Positions 36,432-46,643 of a stretch of 64,000 bases of DNA are shown piece after piece. Source of the DNA: Tsuneonella dongtanensis (GTDB lineage: Bacteria; Pseudomonadota; Alphaproteobacteria; Sphingomonadales; Sphingomonadaceae). Location: the NCBI RefSeq assembly GCF_001698205.1, contig NZ_CP016591.1, positions 2,480,001-2,544,000 on the forward strand, written 5' to 3'. Under the pieces are notes generated by a model. It saw only the letters and a program-made list of their open reading frames with translations. It was not told the DNA's origin and made no database searches. A program made the position numbers and the translations under genes. The stretch's first letter is position 1. Each line of letters begins with the position of its first letter.

Positions 36432-37685
36432 TCAGGAAATATCCGGAGGGTCGGCAAAGACCCCCGCGGCAAGGGTCCACGCATAGAGCCGCACGGCACT
36501 CGCCGCGTCGGGCTGACGCGCAGCCCAGCCACGCGCCTCGTAGGCGCCATTGAGCGCGGGCATGATGATCTGACTCGCGACCATCGGGTCCACCGCGCGC
36601 ACACTCCCGTCCGCGATCCCGTCGGCGATCATCCCGGCGAAGCGGTTGGCCAGCCGGTTCGAACGGACGACCACGCTGCCCCTTTCATCGCTTGCCAGGG
36701 CCGACAAGGCGGCGGTGCGCAGCAGGGGCATCGGATCGCGGAATTGCAGGTCGATCAGCTCGGCCAGCGCGCTGGCGACCTGGGTCCAGCCCGCGCCGTC
36801 CGCATTGCGCGCCGCGATCTGGGCGGCCGACAGCCGGTCGTAGCTCTTCTCGAAGCACTCGTAGACGAGATCGTCCTTGGCGCTGTGGTGGTGGTAGAAG
36901 CTGCCCTTGGTCACATTCAGCGCGGCAGCGATCCGGTTGACCGAAGCGCCGCGGTAACCGCGCTGGTTGATCATCACGGTCGCGGAACGAAGGAAGGCGT
37001 CGGCCATCTCGTTCTCGCCGTCCTCGCGGCTGCGCCATGCGTGGTTATCGAGCGGCAGCGGCTCCCACTCGCCCGGCTTGGCGGCAAGCCCTTTGGCAAG
37101 GATATCGAATATCCGCTCTTCCAGCCGTTCGAAATCGCGGACCGAATAACGCAGCGACCAGACGGGCCACCAGAACATCGCTTCAAGCAGGATGTGAGCA
37201 CGAGCAGTGTCGAGCGCCCGGCGCTCTCCCGAACGGCCCTTCCCGAAGAACGATCGCACATGGTCGACCACGCGGCCGTATTGTTGGAGCAGGGGCTCCT
37301 GCGCATCCTCGTCGAGCGTGCGGATTTCGCTCAACGAGGTGATCAGGCCCTTCTCGCCCAGCCGGATACGCCGGCGCAGATCGACATGGGACCCGATGAA
37401 CGCGCGCAGGCGCTCCTCCGGCGTCGATCTGGCGGCGGCCTGTCGCGCGGCGTCTTCGAGCCAGTCGAGCGTGGAGGCGAAGACCGCGACGACGAGCTTG
37501 TCCTTGCGGTCGAAGTAGTAGGTGATGCTGGTCGCATTGAGCCCGACCGAGCGGGCGAGTTCGGCGAAGGTCGTACCCTTCACGCCCAGTTCGTTGATCA
37601 GCGCGGAGGCGGCATGGATAACGTCCTCGCGGCGCCGTCCGAAGCGCGCCGTCTCGCCCGATTTCGATGCCCTTGCCCCGCTCAT
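36432..37685 (-). CDS. tandem double-TetR transcriptional regulator
   Basis: A 417-residue protein carrying two complete TetR/AcrR repressor units in one chain. The first DNA-binding domain is at about 19-66 ('TTFAELARSVGLNATSITYYFDRKD') and the second at about 227-276 ('ASVNRIAAALNVTKGSFYHHHSAKD'). Each is followed by a helical ligand-binding domain. Normal TetR proteins are about 200 residues and dimerise; here a covalent pair could bind an operator as a pseudo-dimer. It lies 9 bp after the acyl-CoA ligase gene, on the same strand, so it is probably co-transcribed and senses a pathway acyl-CoA. Confidence 0.88.
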   Translation of the reverse strand: MSGARASKSGETARFGRRREDVIHAASALINELGVKGTTFAELARSVGLNATSITYYFDRKDKLVVAVFASTLDWLEDAARQAAARSTPEERLRAFIGSHVDLRRRIRLGEKGLITSLSEIRTLDEDAQEPLLQQYGRVVDHVRSFFGKGRSGERRALDTARAHILLEAMFWWPVWSLRYSVRDFERLEERIFDILAKGLAAKPGEWEPLPLDNHAWRSREDGENEMADAFLRSATVMINQRGYRGASVNRIAAALNVTKGSFYHHHSAKDDLVYECFEKSYDRLSAAQIAARNADGAGWTQVASALAELIDLQFRDPMPLLRTAALSALASDERGSVVVRSNRLANRFAGMIADGIADGSVRAVDPMVASQIIMPALNGAYEARGWAARQPDAASAVRLYAWTLAAGVFADPPDIS

Positions 37686-37694
37686 CGCCGCTGA

Positions 37695-39458
37695 CTAACC
37701 CGCAGCGACCGGATTGTCGAACAGGCCTTTCAAATCCTTCTTGAGTATCTTTCCGTTGGCATTGCGCGGCAGGGTATCCTCGGTGAAAAGGATGCGCACC
37801 GGCACCTTGAACTTGGCAAGGCGTTCCGCAACCCATGCCTGGAGCTCGGCCTCGCTGGCGTGCGATCCGGGGGCGAGGTGGACGACGGCTGCGGGTTCCT
37901 CGCCGAGCGTCGGATGGGGAATGCCGATCAGCGCGGCATCGGTCACCGCGGGATGGTCGTAGAGCACGTTCTCCACTTCGGAAGAGTAGATGTTCTCGCC
38001 CCCGCGCAGGATCATGTCCTTGGCCCGGTCGACGATGTAGCAGTATCCCTCGTCGTCCAGGCGCGCGAGGTCGCCGGTGCGCACCCATCCGTCGATGAAG
38101 GTTTCGGCGGTCGCCTCGGGCTTGTTCCAGTAGCCTTTCACCACCATCGGGCCGCACGCGTAGAGCTCGCCGACTTCGCCCACCGGCAACTCGCGCTCGC
38201 CGTCCTCGCTCATGATCTTGAGGTCGGCGACGGCGACGGGCGGTCCGCAGCTCGTCGGCCGGTTGAGATAATCTTCGCTCGATATGCCGGTGACCGTGGC
38301 CATCGTCTCGGTCATGCCCCAGCCGTTGCCCGGCAGCGCGCCGAAGATCTCGCGGATCTTGCGCACGAGCTCGGGGGCCGAGGGGGCGCCGCCATAGGCG
38401 ATCGCCTCGAGGCTCGAGAGGTCGTACTTGTCGCGGTCGGGATGCTCGATCAGCTGCCACGCGATCGTCGGCACGCCGCCGGTCGCGTTGACCTTCTCAC
38501 GCTCGATGATCTCGAACGCCTTCACCGGGTCCCAGCGGCGCATGAATATCGCGGTGTTGCCCGCCGCGACCAGCCCCATGAGGCCCGCCGAACAGGCAGT
38601 GACATGGAACAGCGGGATGACGGTCAGCGTCGTCTTGTGCACCGGCTGCGGCGGCTCATCGCCCCGGCGCAGCGCGGCGACCGAAGCGCCGTAACCGCTG
38701 GAGAAGATGTTGGTGACGAGGTTGCGGTGCGTGCCGAGCGCGCCCTTGGGCTTGCCGGTCGTGCCGCTGGTGTAGAAGATCGTCGCGTCGTCGTCCGGGG
38801 CGATGTCTTCGGCCGGTATCTCCGCATCGGGAAGGCCCGCCCAGGTCATCGGCGCGCCGATCACGCTTTCGAGATGTTCGGCCGGTGCCGGGAGCTCGCC
38901 CGCGGCTCGCGAGACGAGCGCGTGTCGAAGCGAGGGTATGTCGCCAAGGTGCGGCGCAATCCGCTCCCACCGCTCGTCGTCGCAGATGAGGATCCTGGTC
39001 CCCGAATCGGCCAGCCCATAAGCCAGCTCGTGGCCGGTCCACCACGCATTGAGCGGCACGCAGATGGCCCCGATCGTGACGCAGGCGAAGAACGACACCG
39101 GCCATTCGGGCAGGTTGCGCATGGCAAGCGCGACCCGGTCGCCCTTGCCGATTCCGCGCTCGCGCAGCTCGTGCGCGAGCTTTGCCACCGCGCGATGAAA
39201 AGCCGCAAACGTGACCCGTTCGTCCTCGTAAATGAAGGCCTCACGCTCGCCATGCGTCCGCGCGACCATCATAAGCGCGCGCAAGTTGGGCGGAGCGTTC
39301 TTCCATACGCGCGTCGGAATGCCCCGGATGTCCACGGTTTCCATTTCGAAACGCTCGCCCGGCGCCGTCAGCCGCGCACGCGCTTCGTCGCGCGTCATCG
39401 CCGGCCAGCCCGCCGGCGGCGTCCAGCCGATCGCCTCGGCCAGGTTCGCTTCTCCCAT
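37695..39458 (-). CDS. AMP-dependent acyl-CoA ligase
   Basis: A 587-residue adenylate-forming enzyme that activates a carboxylic acid to its CoA thioester with ATP. It has the P-loop motif 'TIFYTSGTTGKPKGALGTH' (about 230), 'GWGMTETMA' (about 380), the hinge 'GWVRTGDLARLDDEGYCYIVDRAKD' (about 460-485) and the catalytic Lys in 'PRNANGKILKKDL' near the end. An N-terminal extension of about 60 residues precedes the core. GAAGAGGA lies before the ATG. It would start the degradative pathway encoded nearby. The chain length is not predictable. Confidence 0.92.
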   Translation of the reverse strand: MGEANLAEAIGWTPPAGWPAMTRDEARARLTAPGERFEMETVDIRGIPTRVWKNAPPNLRALMMVARTHGEREAFIYEDERVTFAAFHRAVAKLAHELRERGIGKGDRVALAMRNLPEWPVSFFACVTIGAICVPLNAWWTGHELAYGLADSGTRILICDDERWERIAPHLGDIPSLRHALVSRAAGELPAPAEHLESVIGAPMTWAGLPDAEIPAEDIAPDDDATIFYTSGTTGKPKGALGTHRNLVTNIFSSGYGASVAALRRGDEPPQPVHKTTLTVIPLFHVTACSAGLMGLVAAGNTAIFMRRWDPVKAFEIIEREKVNATGGVPTIAWQLIEHPDRDKYDLSSLEAIAYGGAPSAPELVRKIREIFGALPGNGWGMTETMATVTGISSEDYLNRPTSCGPPVAVADLKIMSEDGERELPVGEVGELYACGPMVVKGYWNKPEATAETFIDGWVRTGDLARLDDEGYCYIVDRAKDMILRGGENIYSSEVENVLYDHPAVTDAALIGIPHPTLGEEPAAVVHLAPGSHASEAELQAWVAERLAKFKVPVRILFTEDTLPRNANGKILKKDLKGLFDNPVAAG

Positions 39459-39537
39459 GTCAGTCCTCTTCCCGATCTGATTTTCGAGGCCAGTCTAGGC
39501 CAACGGCCACTCCACGCAAGAGGACTTTCGTGGTATT

Positions 39538-39608
39538 GGTATGGAGACTGCGCTACGTTGACGGTTGCCGTTCGCGGAAACCCGGGTATGGCGGAGATAG
39601 ACCATACC
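39538..39608. promoter_or_regulatory. repeated GGTATGG motif in the divergent ligase/serine hydrolase control region
   Basis: GGTATGG occurs at 39538-39544 and 39585-39591, and its inverted copy CCATACC at 39602-39608; the last two form a 7-bp dyad with a 10-base spacer. All lie within the 175-base gap between the ligase (minus) and serine hydrolase (plus). The same heptamer lies at 26761-26767, 48 bases upstream of the acyl-CoA dehydrogenase at 26815. This could be an operator of the nearby double-TetR protein; that link is inference. Confidence 0.4.
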
Positions 39609-39633
39609 GGCGACTATCGGAGAGAATCGCGCT

Positions 39634-40872
39634 ATGCTCGATACCACACAATCCGCCGCACTCGGCTTCGACCCGGAGCGACTCGCGAGAATCGAGCCGT
39701 TCCTGCGCGAAGCCTATGTCGACGGCGGCCGTTTGCCGATGGCGCAACTGATCGTCGCCCGCGATGGCAAGCCGGTCTACTCGATGCATGCGGGCACGAT
39801 GGGCGAGGGCCGCGAGGAAGTCAGGGAAGACGCGCTCTACCGCATCGCGAGCATGACCAAGCCGGTCACTTCGATCGCCTTCATGCAGCTGGTGGAGCAG
39901 TGCAAGGTTGCGCTCGAGGAACCGGTGACCAAGGTTTTCCCAGAATTCGCCAACCTGTCGATCTTCGCGGGCGGTGGCAGCGGCCCCGTGCCCTTCCACC
40001 CGGGTAAGGCGGCAGGCCCCATGCGATTCGTCGATCTGATGACGCACATGTCGGGGCTCACCTACGGCCTGCAGAACCGCACCAACGTCGATGCGGCCTA
40101 CCGCGAGAGCAATTTCGATTTCGCCCGCTCGCACCTCGATTCCGACGAATTCATCACCCGGCTGTCCCGGCTGCCGCTGGAATTCTCTCCGGGCGAACGA
40201 TGGAACTACTCAGTGTCGACCGACGTGCTCGGCGTCGCGGTCGAACGGATCAGCGGCATGCGGCTCGGCGACTATTTCAAGCAGCACATCTTCGATCCGC
40301 TGGGTATGACCGACACGGCGTTCGGCGTTGCCAAGGGGCAATCGGACCGCCTGGTCGACGCCTATCAGTACGTCCCCGGAAAGGCCGCGCGGCTGATCGA
40401 CGCGGGCAAGACCAGCAGGCTGGCGGAGCCCGGCAAGTTCGACAGCGGAGGCGGCGGGCTGGTCTCCACTGCCGCGGACTACCAGCGCTTCGTGACCATG
40501 CTGGTCAAGGGCGGCGAGCACGACGGCGCGCGGATCGTCAGTCCCAAGACGCTTGCGCTGATGACCGCCAACCACCTGCCCGGCGGCCAGGACCTGACCC
40601 AGCTTTCGCAAAGCCTGTTTTCCGAAAGCCAGAACGCCGGCGTCGGCTTCGGCCTCGGTTTTGCGACCGTGATCGATCCCGCGAAGACGCTGATCCCCGC
40701 CAGCAAGGGCGAGTTCTACTGGGGCGGCGCCTACTCGACGGCGTTCTTCGTGGACCCGGTCGAGGCAATCACGATGGTCTTCATGACGCAGGTATACCCG
40801 TCGAGCGCCTATCCGGTACGCCGCCAGCTCAAGACCCTGATCTATTCCGCGCTGTCAGACAGCCGCGCCTGA
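39634..40872 (+). CDS. serine hydrolase (class C beta-lactamase-like family)
   Basis: A 412-residue esterase/penicillin-binding-like serine hydrolase. The SxxK catalytic motif is Ser73-Met-Thr-Lys76 ('[12 protein letters not shown]'). The second motif is 'YSVS' in '[11 protein letters not shown]' (about 190), and '[15 protein letters not shown]' lies further on. No signal peptide is seen, so it is likely cytoplasmic, unlike true beta-lactamases. Its placement before the beta-oxidation genes suggests hydrolysis of an ester or lactone in that pathway; penicillin resistance is unlikely. 'GGAGAGAATCGCGCT' precedes the ATG. Confidence 0.88.
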   Translation: MLDTTQSAALGFDPERLARIEPFLREAYVDGGRLPMAQLIVARDGKPVYSMHAGTMGEGREEVREDALYRIASMTKPVTSIAFMQLVEQCKVALEEPVTKVFPEFANLSIFAGGGSGPVPFHPGKAAGPMRFVDLMTHMSGLTYGLQNRTNVDAAYRESNFDFARSHLDSDEFITRLSRLPLEFSPGERWNYSVSTDVLGVAVERISGMRLGDYFKQHIFDPLGMTDTAFGVAKGQSDRLVDAYQYVPGKAARLIDAGKTSRLAEPGKFDSGGGGLVSTAADYQRFVTMLVKGGEHDGARIVSPKTLALMTANHLPGGQDLTQLSQSLFSESQNAGVGFGLGFATVIDPAKTLIPASKGEFYWGGAYSTAFFVDPVEAITMVFMTQVYPSSAYPVRRQLKTLIYSALSDSRA

Positions 40873-40882
40873 GGAGAGACCA

Positions 40883-42916
40883 ATGACCGACCCCATCAGC
40901 TCCCATCGCGACGGCGACGTGCTCGTCGTCGTGTCGAACAACCCGCCCGTCAATGCGCTGGGCCAGGCGGTGCGCGCCGGCCTCAAGCGTGAGATCGAGG
41001 CAGGTCTCGCCGACGACGCAGTCAAGGCGATGGTCATCCGCTGCGACGGGCGCACCTTCTTCGCCGGGGCGGACATCACCGAATTCGGCAAGCCGCCGCA
41101 AGGCCCGGGCCTGGGCGAAGTCCTCGACGCGATGGAGGCAAGCGACAAGCCGGTGGTCGCGGCGATCCACGGCACCGCGCTCGGCGGCGGGTGCGAAGTC
41201 GCGCTCGCGTGCCACTACCGCGTCGCCGTACCCAGCGCGAAGCTGGGTCTGCCCGAAGTCAAGCTCGGCCTGATCCCGGGAGCCGCGGGCACCCAGCGCC
41301 TGCCTCGCCTGGTCGGGGCCGAAGCCGCGCTGCCGATCGTCGTCGGGGGCGATCCAATTTCGGCGAAGAAGGCACAGGCGATCGGCCTGGTCGATGCATT
41401 GATCGGCGAAGACAGTCTCGAGGCGGACGCGGTCGCTTTCGCGCGCAGCAAGATCGGCCAGCCGGTCCCCCGCGCCAGCGAAGGCACCGCGAACCAGGAC
41501 GGGGTCAAGAATCCTGCCATCTTCGACGAGTTCCGCCACAAGCAGGCGCGCAAGATCCGCGGATTCGACGCACCCAACGCCGGGATCGAGGCCGTCAAGG
41601 CGGCGGGCGAGCTGCCCTTTGCCGAGGGCGTGAAGAAGGAACGCGAGCTTTTCATGAAGCTCATGACCGGCACCCAGAGCGCCGCCATGCGCCACTACTT
41701 CTTCGCCGAGCGCGCCGCGAATAAGATCGACGACGTGCCCGCCGATACCCCGCTGATCCCGATCAAGAAGGTCGGCGTCATCGGCGCGGGCACCATGGGC
41801 GGCGGCATCTCGATGAATTTCCTGTCCGCCGGCATCCCGGTGACGATCCTCGAAATGCAGCAGGACGCGCTCGACCGGGGCACCGGCACGATCCGCAAGA
41901 ACTACGAGAACACCGCCAAGCGCGGGCGCATGACCGCCGAACAGGTCGAAGGCGCGATGGGGCTGCTGACAGGCACGCTCGCCTACGAGGATCTCGCCGA
42001 CTGCGACCTCGTGATCGAGGCGGTCTACGAGAACATGGACGTCAAGAAGCAGGTCTTCGCCAAGCTCGACGAAGTGGTAAAGCAGGGCGCGATCCTCGCC
42101 TCGAACACCAGCTACCTCAACGTCGACGAGATCGCGACCGCGACCAAGCGGCCCGGTTACGTGCTCGGCCTGCACTTCTTCTCGCCCGCCAACGTCATGA
42201 AGCTGCTCGAGATCGTCCGGGGCGAAAAGACCCGCGACGACGTGCTCGCCACCTCGATGGCGCTGGCCAAGAAGATCGGCAAGGTCGCCGCGGTCTCGGG
42301 CGTGTGCCCCGGCTTCATCGGCAACCGCATGCTCAGCCCGCGCCAGCAGCAGGCGCAGGCGCTGATCATGGAAGGCGCGAACTACTGGGACATCGACGAC
42401 GTCCTGCTTGAATTCGGCTTCCCGATGGGCCCGTTCCAGATGGGCGACCTGGCCGGTACGGACATCGGTTGGCACCGCGACCCGACGAAGATCGAGACGA
42501 TCCGCGACGCGCTTTGCGCCAAGGGCCGTTTCGGGCAGAAGGCGGGCAAGGGCTATTACGACTACGACGAGGCGCGCAACCGCACCCCGTCCGAAGAGAC
42601 CAAGGCGATCATCGCGGAATTCGCCGCGAAGGAAGGCAAGCCCCAGCGCGAGATCGGCAAGGACGAGATCCGCGAGCGCCTGCTCTACCCGATGGTCAAC
42701 GAGGGCGCGAAGATCCTCGACGAGAAGATGGCCCAGCGCGCAAGCGACATCGATGTCGTCTGGATCAACGGCTACGGCTGGCCGCTCTATACCGGCGGGC
42801 CGATGTTCTGGGCCCAGACGATCGGGCTCGACACTGTGGTCTCCGGGCTGGAAAAGCACGGCCTGCCCGTGAGCGACTACCTTCGCGAAAGGGCCAAGGC
42901 GGGCGGGTTCGGCTGA
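40883..42916 (+). CDS. bifunctional enoyl-CoA hydratase / 3-hydroxyacyl-CoA dehydrogenase
   Basis: A 677-residue fusion for the second and third steps of beta-oxidation. The N-terminal crotonase domain (about 1-190) has the oxyanion loop '[17 protein letters not shown]' and '[20 protein letters not shown]', each with the catalytic Glu. The NAD-binding part begins with '[18 protein letters not shown]' (about 296). The C-terminal 3HCDH domains include '[19 protein letters not shown]'. It is 30-50 residues shorter than E. coli FadB and resembles FadJ/FadN-like alphaproteobacterial forms. GAGGAGAGA lies before the ATG. It does not sit with a fadA, but a thiolase-like gene follows. Confidence 0.92.
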   Translation: MTDPISSHRDGDVLVVVSNNPPVNALGQAVRAGLKREIEAGLADDAVKAMVIRCDGRTFFAGADITEFGKPPQGPGLGEVLDAMEASDKPVVAAIHGTALGGGCEVALACHYRVAVPSAKLGLPEVKLGLIPGAAGTQRLPRLVGAEAALPIVVGGDPISAKKAQAIGLVDALIGEDSLEADAVAFARSKIGQPVPRASEGTANQDGVKNPAIFDEFRHKQARKIRGFDAPNAGIEAVKAAGELPFAEGVKKERELFMKLMTGTQSAAMRHYFFAERAANKIDDVPADTPLIPIKKVGVIGAGTMGGGISMNFLSAGIPVTILEMQQDALDRGTGTIRKNYENTAKRGRMTAEQVEGAMGLLTGTLAYEDLADCDLVIEAVYENMDVKKQVFAKLDEVVKQGAILASNTSYLNVDEIATATKRPGYVLGLHFFSPANVMKLLEIVRGEKTRDDVLATSMALAKKIGKVAAVSGVCPGFIGNRMLSPRQQQAQALIMEGANYWDIDDVLLEFGFPMGPFQMGDLAGTDIGWHRDPTKIETIRDALCAKGRFGQKAGKGYYDYDEARNRTPSEETKAIIAEFAAKEGKPQREIGKDEIRERLLYPMVNEGAKILDEKMAQRASDIDVVWINGYGWPLYTGGPMFWAQTIGLDTVVSGLEKHGLPVSDYLRERAKAGGFG

Positions 42917-43032
42917 TCGGCCGATATCTCGATCTGCCCGCCATCGCCTCGAACGCGGGGTAACGGTATCGCTTTCCTACAAGGCCCGGGATATGCCATT
43001 TCGATCGGCATGAAGCGTTCGCTCGACCAGGC

Positions 43033-43072
43033 ACCGGCGACATGGAAATCGCGCGCCGAACGCGTCGCCGGT
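43033..43072 (+). repeat. 9-bp inverted repeat upstream of the thiolase-like gene
   Basis: ACCGGCGAC (43033-43041) and GTCGCCGGT (43064-43072) are perfect inverted copies with 22 bases between. They lie in the 212-base gap between the FadB-like and thiolase-like genes, directly upstream of a TATACT box at 43091-43096. The latter is a possible -10 element. No T-run follows at once, so a terminator is less likely than an operator or RNA hairpin. Confidence 0.4.
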
Positions 43073-43128
43073 CGGCCCCCCGTTTTGGTGTATACTTCGT
43101 GTCGCCTTTCGCGGCAGGCCAAGGCGGC

Positions 43129-44655
43129 ATGAACGACGATTTCGCACCCGTGATCGTCGGCGTGGGCCAGGTCGTCGAGCGGATCGGCGAGCCTGGATAT
43201 GCCGAGCGCAGCCCCGCCGACCTCGCCGCCTGGGCGGCCGAGCTCGCTTTCGCCGACGCCGGGGCGGCGGTCGACCTCAAGCCAATGATCGATGCGGTCT
43301 GCGCGGTCCGCACGTTCGAGGATTCGCGCGGCGCCCCCGCCCCGTTCGGCAAGCCCGACAAGTTCCCCCTCGCCGTCGCCCGCCGGCTCGGCGTAGCCCC
43401 TGGCCACGCGACACTGGAGCCGATCGGCGGGCAATCTCCGGCGACTGCGGTTGTCGATCTGGCCGAGCAAATCCAGCGTGGCGAGGTCTCCGCTGGCGTG
43501 GTGGTCGGCGCGGAGGCGACCTCGACGATCCGCGCCATCCTCGCCCGCGGCGAGCTACGCGACTGGGCCGAGCACGATGAGCGCGAGGTCGAGTGGAAAG
43601 GCTCGGAAGACGGCCCGCTCCTCTCGCGTCGCTCGATCGCGCACGGCATCCACTCGCCTGCGCTCGCCTATGGCCTGATAGAGAACGCCCGCCGGGCCCG
43701 CATCGGGCTATCCCGCGACGCCTACCGGCTCGAAATGGGTGAACTGTTCGCCCCTTTCAGCCAGGTCGCCGCGACGAACCCCTTCGCCAGCACGTTCGGG
43801 TCTGCAGCGAGCGCCGCTGAGTTGGCCGAGATCACCGCATCGAACCGCCTGATCGCCGATCCCTATCCCCGGAAAGTCATCTCGCGCGACCAGGTCAACC
43901 TGGGTGCGGCCACCCTGGTCATGTCGGTCAAGGCAGCGCGCGAAGCGGGTATCGACGAAAGCCGCTGGATTCATATCCATGGCGCGGCAAAAGTGGTCGA
44001 CCCGGAGCCGCTCGAGCGCGCCGACCTCTCGCGTTTTCCTGGGGCCGAAGCCGTGCTCGACGCGGCGCTGGCGGCATCTGGCAAGTCGCTCGCCGAGATC
44101 GAGCACCTCGATTTCTACAGCTGCTTTCCGGCCGCCGTGTTCGCCACCGCGATCGACCACCTCGGGCTGTCGGCCACCGATCCTCGCGGCCTGACGGTGA
44201 CGGGTGGGCTCCCGTTCTTCGGAGGCCCGGGCAACGGCTACTCCGGCTATGCCATCGCGACGATGGTCGAGCGGTTGCGCGCCGCGCCCGGCGCGTACGG
44301 GCTCCTCGGCGCGCTGGGCGGATTCCAGTCCAAGTATGCCGCGCTGGTGCTCTCGACGGACCCGGCTCCGCCCCGCGAGAGGCTGTGGGCCGCGCTCGAC
44401 TACGCACCGCCCTCCCCGCCGCCGCTGGCCGAGCTTGCGGCGGGTGTGGGCACGATCGAAACGTACACGATCCAGCACACCCGCGACGCTCCGGACTACG
44501 CCGTTGCCATCGGCAGGCTGCCGGATGGCCGCCGGTTCATCGGCCGCAGCGACGACCCGGCCACCCTTGCGACGATGGTCGAACGCGATCCGCTGGGCGC
44601 GCAAGTCGCGCTATCGAACGATGGAGAACGCAACGCGTTCACCTTGACCGAATGA
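43129..44655 (+). CDS. thiolase-like acetyl-CoA acetyltransferase
   Basis: A 508-residue protein with a thiolase fold of the SCPx/non-classical type. The nucleophile Cys is in 'LDFYSCFPAAVFATAID' (about 325-341) and 'GGLPFFGGPGNGYSGYAIATM' (about 356-376) holds the conserved Gly-rich loop. A C-terminal extension of about 100 residues resembles an OB-fold acyl-binding module. The start at 43129 has AAGGCGG upstream; a longer frame from 43042 reads through the inverted repeat and -10 box and was rejected. Thiolytic cleavage of a 3-ketoacyl-CoA is the probable role, possibly on steroid-like or branched substrates. Confidence 0.87.
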   Translation: MNDDFAPVIVGVGQVVERIGEPGYAERSPADLAAWAAELAFADAGAAVDLKPMIDAVCAVRTFEDSRGAPAPFGKPDKFPLAVARRLGVAPGHATLEPIGGQSPATAVVDLAEQIQRGEVSAGVVVGAEATSTIRAILARGELRDWAEHDEREVEWKGSEDGPLLSRRSIAHGIHSPALAYGLIENARRARIGLSRDAYRLEMGELFAPFSQVAATNPFASTFGSAASAAELAEITASNRLIADPYPRKVISRDQVNLGAATLVMSVKAAREAGIDESRWIHIHGAAKVVDPEPLERADLSRFPGAEAVLDAALAASGKSLAEIEHLDFYSCFPAAVFATAIDHLGLSATDPRGLTVTGGLPFFGGPGNGYSGYAIATMVERLRAAPGAYGLLGALGGFQSKYAALVLSTDPAPPRERLWAALDYAPPSPPPLAELAAGVGTIETYTIQHTRDAPDYAVAIGRLPDGRRFIGRSDDPATLATMVERDPLGAQVALSNDGERNAFTLTE

Positions 44656-44687
44656 GGCGCTAGACTCTGCGGGTTGAGGAGACACGC

Positions 44688-46643
44688 ATGACCGAAGAAG
44701 CCGCGCACCACGATCACGAATGGGTGCGTCGTCCCGCCGCTGCCGCACAAGGCACAAACTGCACCGCCGAGCAGTACGAGGCCATGTATGCCCGCAGCTT
44801 GGAAGACAGCGACGGCTTCTGGCTCGAGCAGGCGGAGCGGCTCGACTGGATCGAGAAGCCGACCCGGGCCGGTGACTGGAGCTTCGACCCGGTCGCGATC
44901 GAATGGTTCGCCGACGGCAAGCTCAACATCTGCCACAACGCGGTCGACCGTCATGTCGCCGCCGGCCATGGGAATCGCGTCGCGCTGATCTTCGAACCCG
45001 ACGATCCCGCCGGGGCCGTGCGTCGGATCACCTACGCCGAACTCCAGGCCGAGGTCATCCGCATGGCGGGCACGCTCAAGAAAATGGGTGTCGCCAGGGG
45101 TGACCGCGTGACGATCTACATGCCGATGGTGCCCGAAGGCGCATTCGCGATGCTCGCCTGCGCGCGCATCGGCGCGGTGCACTCGGTCATCTTCGGCGGC
45201 TTCAGCCCCGAGGCGATCGCCGGACGGATCGAGGACTGCGCCAGCGACTGGGTGATCTGCGCGGACGAGGGCTGGCGCGGCGGCAAGACGATCCCGCTCA
45301 AGGCCAATGTCGATGCGGCGCTGGCCAAGGTTCCGGTCAAGGCAGTGCTCGTCGTCCGCCATACCGGCGGCGCGGTCGCGATGACCGAGGGCCGCGATCA
45401 CTGGTACGATGAAGTTTCGCAAGGCGTGCCGTCTGAGTGCCCGTGTGAGCCGATGGCCGCAGAGGACCCGCTGTTCATCCTCTACACCAGCGGATCGACC
45501 GGAAAGCCCAAGGGCGTGCTCCACACCACCGGCGGCTATGCCGTGTGGACCGAGACGACGTTCCGTTACGTGTTCGATTACCGTCCGGGCGAAGTGTTCT
45601 GGTGCACCGCCGATATCGGCTGGGTCACGGGGCACAGTTATGTCGTCTACGGGCCGCTTCAGAACGGCGCGACCGCGCTCATGTTCGAAGGCGTACCCAA
45701 CTGGCCCGGCCACGACCGCTTCTGGGCAACCGTCGCCAAGCACAAGGTCAACATCTTCTACACCGCGCCGACGGCCATTCGCGCACTGATGCGCGAAGGG
45801 GCCGAACCGGTCGAAAAGCACGACCTGTCCTCCCTTCGGCTGCTCGGCACCGTGGGCGAGCCAATCAACCCAGAGGCGTGGCGCTGGTACGAGACAACCG
45901 TCGGCAAGGGCCACCTCCCGATCGTCGATACCTGGTGGCAGACGGAAACCGGCGGGGTGATGATCACCACGCTCCCCGGCGCGCACGACATGAAGCCGGG
46001 CAGCGCGGGCAAGCCGTTCTTCGGCGTCGTCCCGCAGCTCGTCGAAAGCGACGGCGCGGTGCTCGAAGGCGCTGCAAGCGGCAACCTATGCATCGTGCGT
46101 TCGTGGCCCGGGCAGGCACGCACCGTCTATGGCGACCACGACCGGTTCGTGCAGACCTATTTCAGCACCTACACAGGCAAGTACTTCACCGGCGACGGCT
46201 GCCGCCGCGATGCGGACGGGTACTACTGGATCACCGGCAGGGTCGACGACGTGATCAACGTGAGCGGCCACCGCATGGGGACCGCCGAAGTCGAAAGCGC
46301 GCTGGTGCTGCACGACAAGGTCGCCGAAGCCGCGGTCGTCGGGTTTCCGCACGATATCAAGGGTCAGGGCATCTATTGCTATGTGACGCTGATGGAAGGG
46401 GAGGAGCCGTCGGACGCGCTCACCGCAGAGCTGCGCCAGCAGGTTCGCACGGAGATCGGGCCGATCGCCTCACCGGATCACCTGCACTTCACTGCGTCGC
46501 TGCCCAAGACCCGCTCGGGGAAGATCATGCGCCGGATCCTGCGCAAGATCGCCGAGAACGAGCTGGGATCGATGGGAGACACCTCGACGCTGGCCGACCC
46601 TTCGGTGGTCGACACGCTGATCGAAGGACGGCTCAACCGCTAG
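44688..46643 (+). CDS. acs: acetyl-CoA synthetase
   Basis: A 651-residue AMP-forming acetate--CoA ligase. '[20 protein letters not shown]' and '[22 protein letters not shown]' are classic, '[11 protein letters not shown]' completes the acetate pocket, and '[12 protein letters not shown]' is the hinge region. The regulated Lys612 is in '[14 protein letters not shown]'; acetylation there switches Acs off in other bacteria. GAGGAGA lies before the ATG. It overlaps by 11 bases with the convergent hydrolase gene. It provides acetyl-CoA from acetate and could be the exit of this catabolic region. Confidence 0.97.
   Translation: MTEEAAHHDHEWVRRPAAAAQGTNCTAEQYEAMYARSLEDSDGFWLEQAERLDWIEKPTRAGDWSFDPVAIEWFADGKLNICHNAVDRHVAAGHGNRVALIFEPDDPAGAVRRITYAELQAEVIRMAGTLKKMGVARGDRVTIYMPMVPEGAFAMLACARIGAVHSVIFGGFSPEAIAGRIEDCASDWVICADEGWRGGKTIPLKANVDAALAKVPVKAVLVVRHTGGAVAMTEGRDHWYDEVSQGVPSECPCEPMAAEDPLFILYTSGSTGKPKGVLHTTGGYAVWTETTFRYVFDYRPGEVFWCTADIGWVTGHSYVVYGPLQNGATALMFEGVPNWPGHDRFWATVAKHKVNIFYTAPTAIRALMREGAEPVEKHDLSSLRLLGTVGEPINPEAWRWYETTVGKGHLPIVDTWWQTETGGVMITTLPGAHDMKPGSAGKPFFGVVPQLVESDGAVLEGAASGNLCIVRSWPGQARTVYGDHDRFVQTYFSTYTGKYFTGDGCRRDADGYYWITGRVDDVINVSGHRMGTAEVESALVLHDKVAEAAVVGFPHDIKGQGIYCYVTLMEGEEPSDALTAELRQQVRTEIGPIASPDHLHFTASLPKTRSGKIMRRILRKIAENELGSMGDTSTLADPSVVDTLIEGRLNR

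Noticed and set aside
39634-40872. Beta-lactamase conferring drug resistance
   Set aside because: It has the SxxK and YxS motifs but no signal peptide, and it lies in a catabolic locus; an esterase-like role is more likely.
40829-42859. Long open frame antisense to the FadB-like gene
   Set aside because: It mirrors the GC-rich codon pattern of the sense gene, has no recognisable protein family and no ribosome site.
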